Positions 57,490 through 64,000 of a DNA stretch of 64,000 bases are shown piece by piece (position 1 is the stretch's first letter; each line of letters opens with the position of its first letter). Origin of the DNA: Larix kaempferi (taxonomy: Eukaryota > Streptophyta > Pinopsida > Pinales > Pinaceae); assembly GCA_027924585.1 (NCBI GenBank), contig BSBM01000179.1, positions 13,430,501 to 13,494,500 of the forward strand, given 5' to 3'. A program made the translations under genes and the position numbers. The notes under the pieces are model-generated. The model did not search any database, was not told the DNA's origin, and worked only from the letters and a program-made list of their open reading frames with translations.

Positions 57490-58263
57490 GTGTTTGGACT
57501 ATTTAAACCTAAACAAGATAGCCGAGCAAACTTGTCCTCTTCGAGCTCGTTAAAGTATCCGAAGGCTCATCCACTCAGGTATAGAATTATCCCTTTTCCG
57601 GGCCTCAGTGGATTAACTACGGAAAAGGTATACTCTAGGTATACTCCTGTATGCACTAGAAGAGTTCTCCTTTCATTGTTTTATACTTTTCCGGGGGAGG
57701 AGACTAATTGCACGAAAAAGGACCTTTTGGAGTCTCTCTTCAGGGTTTTCAGACTCTCTAAACATGAAAATACCAAGCGAGCATTCACCTACTCGGGCTC
57801 GATGCGAAATCCACGAGAGGGTAAGTAGAGGACTGTTTAAGTTTTTCAACTCTATAAACAAGAAAACACCGCCGAGCACAGACCAATCCAGGCTCGATAT
57901 AAAATCCACGGATAGGTGAAAAGAGGATTGTTTAAGTTTTTCAGACTCTATAAGCAGGAAAACACCAGCAAGCATTAATCTGCTTGGGCTCGATATTAAA
58001 ATCCACGAGCAGATATATGGAGTTATTGTTTAAGTTTTTCAGACTCCTTAAAATTGAAAACACCGGTGAGCAAGAACAGATCTCGGCTCGATATTAAAAT
58101 CCAGAGATCAGTACATATAGAGTAATCTTCTATCTCTTCTTCGAACTCTATAAATTATGAAGAAGGTACTGAGTCTTCCTCCCATGGGCTCGTTAAATTA
58201 TTTACATGGTTGGACCTATTGAGTTTTCATTCTTTCTTGGACTCATTAAATCCACAAGAAGGG
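57490..58263. repeat. Array of about fifteen stem-loops with similar loops and varying stems (3' UTR of H)
   Basis: From 57745 to 58130 a unit of 95-98 bp repeats four times (starts 57745, 57841, 57936, 58034). Each unit has two stem-loops. One is nearly constant: TTTTC / GAAAA around agactctataaacaa. The other has a loop like ggctcgatattaaaatcca and a stem that differs in every copy yet pairs: CTCG/CGAG (57792-57817), ATCC/GGAT (57886-57913), ATCTGCTTG/CGAGCAGAT (57978-58014), GATCTC/GAGATC (58079-58109). Further members outside the regular units: CTTCG/CGAAG (57540-57565), CCTTTTCCG/CGGAAAAGG (57593-57629), CTTCTTC/GAAGAAG (58136-58165), CCATG/CATGG (58182-58209) and TTCTTG/CAAGAA (58234-58260). 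Tandem repeats in 3' regions of Tat/Ogre elements are known; the covarying stems are the odd part. Confidence 0.85.
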
Positions 58264-59442
58264 TATTCTTTTATCTAAAAAGAATAAGGAACGGGAAAAA
58301 CATATCATATCTTCATTGTCAAAGGCAGTTTCAGTCAAGTCCTATCTTTGAACATAGCACCTAATTGAGTCTATCTTGTCGGTTGGGTTTAGTTTTTGGC
58401 CTCAAGGTAAACCTTTCCTCCGAGTTATTTACTCCCCCGGTTGGTTATTCTTCCAACCATATGGAGGGTCTGCTAATGTCTCTTACATTTCAGACTTATT
58501 TACCTCATTATGTCAGAAACTGCCTAAGTCACTTTGTGTCGTGCTCAATGTTCAAGGATATACCCTATGTCGGCCATTCTGCAGTTTACCTTGACCTCAT
58601 GTGTCGGCCTTCCTAGTGTCAGTCTTGTCGCATATTATTCCATATCAGCTCTTACCAGTTGAGTGTTCCTCGAGTTGGATGATGGAGGATGCTTTAAGGC
58701 CTCCCTTCCAACGGACTTCTTCCCATCGACACCAAATCATTATTCTGGGATTGAAGTTTAGAGTTTCGGTTAGTACCTTGGAGATTGCAGTCACCAGTGG
58801 CAATTTTCCTCGCTGTTGAATGATGAGAATACATCAATGTCTCTTCTTCGACAGGATTCCCATGTGTTCGACTCCACGTCCATCTATTCACATTTGGCGA
58901 ATCGTACTTGGTACCTTGGACCCCATCATCATTATCAGTGGAAGTCCTCATGTTTGTTAATGGTATACATCAATGACCGGTAATCAAACGATGCTCTCCA
59001 TGTTCGACTATCAACTCATCTATTCACATGGTTAGGGTTTGTACCTAGGGTTGTTGTGGGATGAAGACCTTGGGATTTTGATGACATTACCTCATTTTGT
59101 TATCACCCAAGTTGCGCAAGACTGAGCTTCACTTATATTCGGCTCTCCATAAGACATAGATCCAGTTTGTTGTTATGGCTATGATCTCTCAGTTTGACAT
59201 CGATCCACGCTTGTAATTCAAGTGGCCATCCTTTATATACATCTCCTTGTTATGTATCGGAGATCATGTTATCTCACACTACACATCTAGAAGATGTCAA
59301 AAATGTAATTGCTCGCTGACCTTGATCTTTGTTGCAGGTTTCTTGTGACTTGTTTTCTGCGGTTCTGTGCTCCTCCTCTGGCTTTGGATTGTAATCTATT
59401 TAGGCCATCGTTTCCCTCTGACCTCACACATTAGGGGGCATC
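58264..59442 (+). other. 3' untranslated region of H with polypurine tract
   Basis: About 1.2 kb without a credible gene. Several 70-80 codon ORFs overlap on both strands and look random. The end, cacattagggggca at 59427-59440, directly before the 3' LTR, is the likely polypurine tract. Confidence 0.6.
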
Positions 59443-60487
59443 TTTTATAGGTCAAACTTGCACCTCTCCGTATGTGATCATCCTGAGCTGCTGATCACAC
59501 AAAAGGACAACTTGGAGGGAGGAGCATGTTGACCTTGGATGATATGACAACTCATTCCATTTCCTGAAAATACTAGAAAACCACAAAGAATATCATTTTA
59601 AGATATGAGCGCTACTCTACTTAAAGAGACTAGCGCCCATACGCTACTCCACTGTATAATAGTAGCGCCCATATCCAAGTATACGCTACTCCGGTGTAGC
59701 AAAGTAGCGCTCGACATTTAAAATCGATTGAGCGCTAGTTGTTAAACACTAGGGTAGCGCCCTATATGCTACTCCACTGAAGAAGAGTCGCGTACATCTT
59801 AAAAGATGATTAAAAAATAAATTAATTCATCGAGGAGGATTAGTTGATGGCAGTTTCCTAACTCCCCCAACTTCCTCCATAACTACATCTTGACCTGAAC
59901 TGTTTCTTTGAACCTATAAATACCAAGAAGGTTAAAGGAGCAAGGTTAGAAATTATTGCTAGAAAAGCTAGAGGATGAGTTAATGGAGAAACTTCAAGAC
60001 ATTGGAGAAGTTGTTGCAGAAGACATCCAAGCCAGAGCAGAGCCAGAGCCCATAATCTAGTTGCAGGAGCCTGCTTCATTGTCAGGTATACTTGTACTTC
60101 ATTCTACTTTTTGACAAATAAAGGTTGAAGTGTTTTTCTTGTTCCAATTTGAATGTGTTAGGAAATGGCATTTTAAATTGGATTTATTTTGGTCAATGCT
60201 GAATGTTAAACATTGCTTTTGTTTATGTCAAGCTTTATATATTGCCCAAAATGTTTTGAGAAAGGTATTGTTGTTGCAGGTTTGCTGAAGGAAAGGTAGA
60301 TTCGGAAGCTGGACACGAGACCGGGTCAAGGTTAGGATCAGACTTCGGTTAAAAGGTGTGTTCCCTAAATCTACAATCTATTTCTTTTTGTAAATGCCTT
60401 TGTAATAGCATCAATACACTTACCTGTCACCCCAACCAAGTTGATAGCAGTAGTTTCCTTGCTATAGGGTAGAAATGCCCGCCAACA
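59443..60487 (+). repeat. 3' LTR of element H
   Basis: 1045 bp, matching 34671-35715. The first bases are tt in place of tg. It retains more complete CGCTACT/AGTAGCG palindromes than the 5' LTR (tagcgccc where the 5' LTR has tagatccc). The duplicated target aaggc follows. Confidence 0.92.
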
Positions 60488-61960
60488 AAGGCTGTGGATA
60501 CCACGAAGGCAGGGGGGAGGTGAATGGAATGATATGGGGTATATGGGTGCAAGTTACGATGAGACTATGAAGGAAGTCAAGGAAGAGAGTGTTCTTACGA
60601 GGGCAAGAGCAACGTTTCAACAAGAGAAGAGGTAGACGACAAAGGAAGGTCTTGCTGTTATCAAAATGCAAAACGTGAAGGAAGACCACACGGGACAAGG
60701 CGACCCCACAGTGCTGACAAGGACAACTAGGCTACACCCAAGGTAGAGGAAAACCAAACCCTAGCAGTAACGTACCCACACCTCCACTCACTAAATCACA
60801 ACTAGGAAAAAACATGAACTTGACACTGCCGTGTTCAACATGTCAACAACACTCAAATACTAGCGGATCAATGACCATAGGAAGAAGGTCCAAGATGGCA
60901 GGCGATGATGCGAAGTTACCTCTGTTCCATGGAAACGGAACTGAGGACCCAGAGAAATATTGGTTCTTATGTGAAGCTGTGTGGACTATCAAACAAACTG
61001 CGGATGATGATGTCAATAAAGGTCAATTGGCGATGACTCTTTGGGGTCACGCACTGGATTGGTTCATGAATTAGTACAAGTTCCTGTGGGGAGTCCAGAG
61101 AAGAAATTGGTCGAGGTTAGAAAAGGATTAATTGAAGAGTTTATAAAACCAATGTCTGAAGCGCAATACATTACAGAACTGAAGGAGATCAAGCAGTATC
61201 CGAACAAAACCGTTTGGGATTTTAACCAAAGGTTTAAAATGCTAATGGAAAGAGTTAGTTTTGAGATGAGCGACATTCAACATAAGGAATGGTTCATCAC
61301 GACGTTACTAACTCATATCAGACTCCCGTTGATGTAATAGAAAATTGCGACATAGAGCAAGGCTCTAGAGATTACGATGAAGTTAGAAGCTTCACCTGTT
61401 GGTGAGAATGCAGTCAGCATGTCTCAGATTCAGACGTAGCTGGTGAATCTGACAATTCAGTTGCAAGATCTCAAGAAGGGTAAAGAGCACCGCGAAGAGG
61501 TTTGGTGTACTCGATGTCGTGTAGAGGGACATACCATGAATAATTGCCCAGATTTCCGAAACTACCTATTATTAGGAGCGCTGAACCCACTGAGTGGCGG
61601 AGGTATGCCATGGTGCCGCATTTGTCAAGTTTATCAGCATCGACATGAAGAATGTGCATACATGCAGAAGATGGTCACTAAGCTGACGAATTTATACTAT
61701 ACATTCTGTCGGTATGTCAGGAATGAAGATAAGGATTGCCGCGCATATGGCGTACTTCAGGAAAGAATGTACGACTCATACTATGTAAAGGGAGACAACC
61801 ATCATACAGTAAAGCAACTGTAGCCGCAGCCACAGGTGGCCTAGCCACTGCCTCAACTGCATATGCAATTTGTACCGCAGTCGCAACAGCAGTTTGTGCC
61901 ACAACCGCAGTATAATCAGATGCAAATGGCTCCGCAACAACCATAGTACATTTAGCCAAT
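60488..61960 (+). pseudogene. gag: Element J: gag remnant with two CCHC zinc knuckles
   Basis: A coding trace from about 60868 (MTIGRRSKMAGDDAKLPLFHG) to 61823. The pattern FHGNGTEDPEKYWFLCEAVW, AMTLWGHALDWF, KGLIEEFIKP and ELKEIKQYPNKTVWDFNQRF is that of a Ty3/gypsy gag capsid. Two zinc knuckles follow: CTRCRVEGHTMNNC and CRICQVYQHRHEEC, both CX2CX4HX4C. A Gln/Pro-rich tail runs to 61950. There is a frameshift near 61060 and stops near 61072, 61335, 61438 and 61821. It is not the same gag family as H. Element H inserted upstream of it and element K downstream, so only this piece is left. 60488-60813 shows no clear gene. Confidence 0.8.
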
Positions 61961-62999
61961 TGTTATAGGTCAAAATTGCACCTCTCCGTCCGTGATCACC
62001 CTGAGCTGCTGATCACACAAAAGGACAATTTGGATGGAGGAGCATGTTGACCTTGGACCATATGACAACTCATCCTATTTCCTGAAAATACTGGAAAACA
62101 TACAAAAATATCATTTTGAGGTATGAGCGCTACTCCACTTAAATAGACTAGCGCCCATACATGACTCCAGTGTATAATAATAGCGCCCATATCAATATAT
62201 ATGCTACTCCTTCTTAGCAAAGTAGTGCTCGACATTTAAACTGAATGAGCGCTAGTTGTTAAACAATAGGGTAGTGCCCTATATGCTACTCCACTGAGTA
62301 ATAGTCGCGTATATCTTAAAAGATGATTAAAAAATATATTAATTCATCGAGGAGGATTAGTTGATGGCAGTTTCCTAACTCCCCCAACTTCCTCCATAAC
62401 TACATCTCGACCTGAACTGCTTCTTTGAACCTATAAATACCAAGAAGGTTAAAGGAGAGGGGTTAGAAATGGGAGTTAGTGAGATTGATTAATGGAAAAA
62501 CTTTGAAGAAGCTTGCATTGGAGAAGTTGTTGCAGAAGATATCCAAGCCAGAAGAAAGCTAGAGCCCAGAATCTAGTTGCAGGAGCCTGCTTCATTGTCA
62601 GGTATATTTGTACTGCATTCTACTTTTGACAAATAAAGGTTGAAGTGTTTTCTTGTTCCAATTTCAATGTTTTATCAAATGACATCTTAAGTTGGATTTA
62701 TTTTGGTCAATGCTGAATGTTAAACATAACTTGTGTCTCTTTCAAGCTTTATGTATTGCCCAAAATGTTTTGAGAAAGGTATTGTTGTTGCAGGTTTGTT
62801 GAAGGAAAGGTAGATTTGGAAGTGGAACACAGGACTAAGTCAAGGAAAGGATCAGACTTTGTTTAAAGGTATGTTCCCTACATCTACAGCTTTTTTCTTT
62901 TTGTAAATGCTTATGTAACAACATTAATACACTTACCTGTCACCCCAACCAAGTTGATAGTTTAGTTTCCTGGCTATAGGGTAGAAATATCCGCCAACA
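61961..62999 (+). repeat. 5' LTR of element K
   Basis: TGTTATAGGTC ... CCGCCAACA. It has a TATA box TATAAATA at 62432-62439. The palindrome region (62126-62312) is more decayed than in H (atgactccag, tagtgcc). Confidence 0.9.
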
Positions 63000-63002
63000 G
63001 AC

Positions 63003-63020
63003 TGGCGACTCCACTGGGGA
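63003..63020 (+). other. Primer-binding site of K (tRNA-Arg)
   Basis: TGGCGACTCCACTGGGGA has one mismatch to the complement of tRNA-Arg(ACG), three bases after the LTR. Confidence 0.88.
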
Positions 63021-64000
63021 AATAGAGTTTTTGGCTTCAGGAAACCTTGTTTTTGGGTGTCTCTTTAGTTTGTTTTAACTTCTTTGATGCGTCAAGAACC
63101 TTTTTAGGAATCCCTTGCATTGTTCTTGCCTGCTTTCATCAGTTTTTTATACCTTCCAAAGTCAGTTTTCAAGCCTTTGAAATATGAGCGCTACTCTGGT
63201 ATATGTACAGTAGCGCCCATACGCTACTGTCCTGTATATACAGTAGCGCCCGTTTCTGTTTGGGCGCGAGTTGCTCTACTACACAGTAGAGTACATTTCC
63301 TGAAGCAGTCAATTTTTTTGGTTTGCTTGTGTTTTAGCCCTGTGGTGATTTGCTGATTTTGTTGTGGGATCCTTTGGACTGTTGCATGAGGTTTTAACTG
63401 TTACTTAAGCCATAGAACCTTCTCTTGAAGTTTTTTCCATCTTTTAAACCACTTGTTGACCTTTGGAATTTTTGGGACTTTTTATTAACTTTTTGGAAGA
63501 CTTGGTGGTGTTTGGTGACGAACACTTTCACTTTTTTCAGACCCTGACTGCTTGTTGCCCGTTTACAAACCTGTACATTCCTGTGTCTGTTGTTTGTGGT
63601 GAAGTTGTCTGCTCTCCACTACCCCCATCCTTGGTTTAGGGTTTGGTATTTGGTAGAGCTTCTAGGGTGTCTTCTTTTAAGTCAAGTTTCTATCTTCCAG
63701 GACTTCTTGTCTTCTGCTGGTCACAAGTACTTTTTAAATAGCTGTAGGCTAGTTTCACCTCTCAGTTTCTTTGTGTTAGTAGGGCAGCTTGCTTGTCTAC
63801 CTGTACTTGGCTTTGTGGTCTTGCTAGGGCTAGACACTTTAGGTCAGTCCTTTAGTGTTTCTCTCCTTTGTTTTCTCCCACTTGGTGTCCAAGTTTATAG
63901 GCTTTTTCTTAGTAAAAAAACCTGTAGATCAAGTCTTTCTCGAGCTAGGGTTTCGATAGCTATAGGCCTAAGAACGTTTAGCCATACTTACACACTCTAC

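Larger units (their letters stand above)
34671..60487 (+). mobile_element. Element H: Tat-like Ty3/gypsy element with gag, protease and RNase H but no RT/integrase; split by Athila element I
   Basis: LTRs of 1045 bp (34671-35715 and 59443-60487) enclose a tRNA-Arg primer site (35719), a 1.9-kb leader, gag, protease, a separate RNase H, an antisense ORF, a hairpin array and a polypurine tract (59427-59442). The 5-bp flanks are gaggc and aaggc, a target duplication with one mismatch. Total length is 25.8 kb, or about 12.5 kb without the nested element I (38415-51759). About 24 LTR differences (2.3%) were counted. RT, the RT-linked RNase H and integrase are absent, so it is non-autonomous. It lies in the gag-bearing remnant J. 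Confidence 0.9.
61961..64000 (+). mobile_element. Element K: 5' end of a second H-family element (window-truncated)
   Basis: LTR 61961-62999 (about 1039 bp), tRNA-Arg primer site 63003-63020 and leader to the window end, all homologous to 34671-36600 of H. It is more diverged from H than the two H LTRs are from each other. Leader palindromes recur at 63186-63290. It is inserted after the gag remnant J; the other end is not in the window, so no target duplication can be checked. Confidence 0.88.

Noticed and set aside
57673-57975. Minus-strand ORF of 100 codons within the hairpin array
   Set aside because: Arises from the 95-bp repeat; the translation is internally repetitive and without domain.
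57490-58263. CRISPR-like array (conserved repeats with variable segments)
   Set aside because: The variable segments are paired arms around conserved loops, not unrelated spacers; there are no cas genes.

Overview
The window is repeat-dense plant nuclear DNA. Nothing in it looks like a cellular single-copy gene. Plant-specific LTR-retrotransposon lineages are present (an Athila-type element with a tRNA-Asp primer site, Tat/Ogre-like elements with tRNA-Arg primer sites, a chromodomain Ty3/gypsy element and a Ty1/copia-derived element). Long nested elements and AT-rich spacers suggest a large-genome seed plant, possibly a gymnosperm. That species-level guess is inference only.

Layout. (A) 1-15046, minus: the 5' part of a Tat-like gag-protease element (LTR 14179-15046, tRNA-Arg primer site, decayed gag and protease). 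It is split by (B) 1209-10115, plus: an old element without recognisable pol, flanked by 2.1-kb LTRs. B is itself split by (C) 5209-6948, a solo LTR with a perfect 5-bp target duplication. 15047-17400 has no recognised gene. (D) 17469-19958, minus: a decayed, truncated chromovirus-like pol. (E) 20094-33099, minus: a young Ty3/gypsy chromovirus with 1581-bp LTRs and TSD CTTAA; its gag-pol frame is intact except for (F) 24045-27149, a very young copia-gag-only element with TSD GGTAA. (G) 33100-34670: spacer and weak coding remnants. (H) 34671-60487, plus: a 25.8-kb Tat-like element with gag, protease, a detached RNase H, an antisense ORF and hairpin arrays, but no RT or integrase. It is split by (I) 38415-51759, minus: an Athila element with TSD GGTAC. 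(J) 60488-61960: a decayed gag with two CCHC knuckles. (K) 61961-64000: the 5' LTR, primer site and leader of a second H-family copy, cut by the window edge.

LTR divergence, counted by eye, agrees with the nesting: H about 2.3% and its insert I about 1.7%; E about 0.7% and its insert F 1 change in 764 bp; B about 8%.

The most unusual signal is at 57490-58263, in the 3' untranslated part of H. About fifteen consecutive stem-loops have similar loops, while their stems differ from one another and yet stay self-complementary. A second palindrome family (CGCTACT...AGTAGCG) occurs in the H/K LTRs, in the leader, and at the 5' end of a 1.2-kb antisense ORF that appears to carry a 99-nt intron. Two unrelated elements (E and I) each carry a GC-rich repeat array in a non-coding segment.
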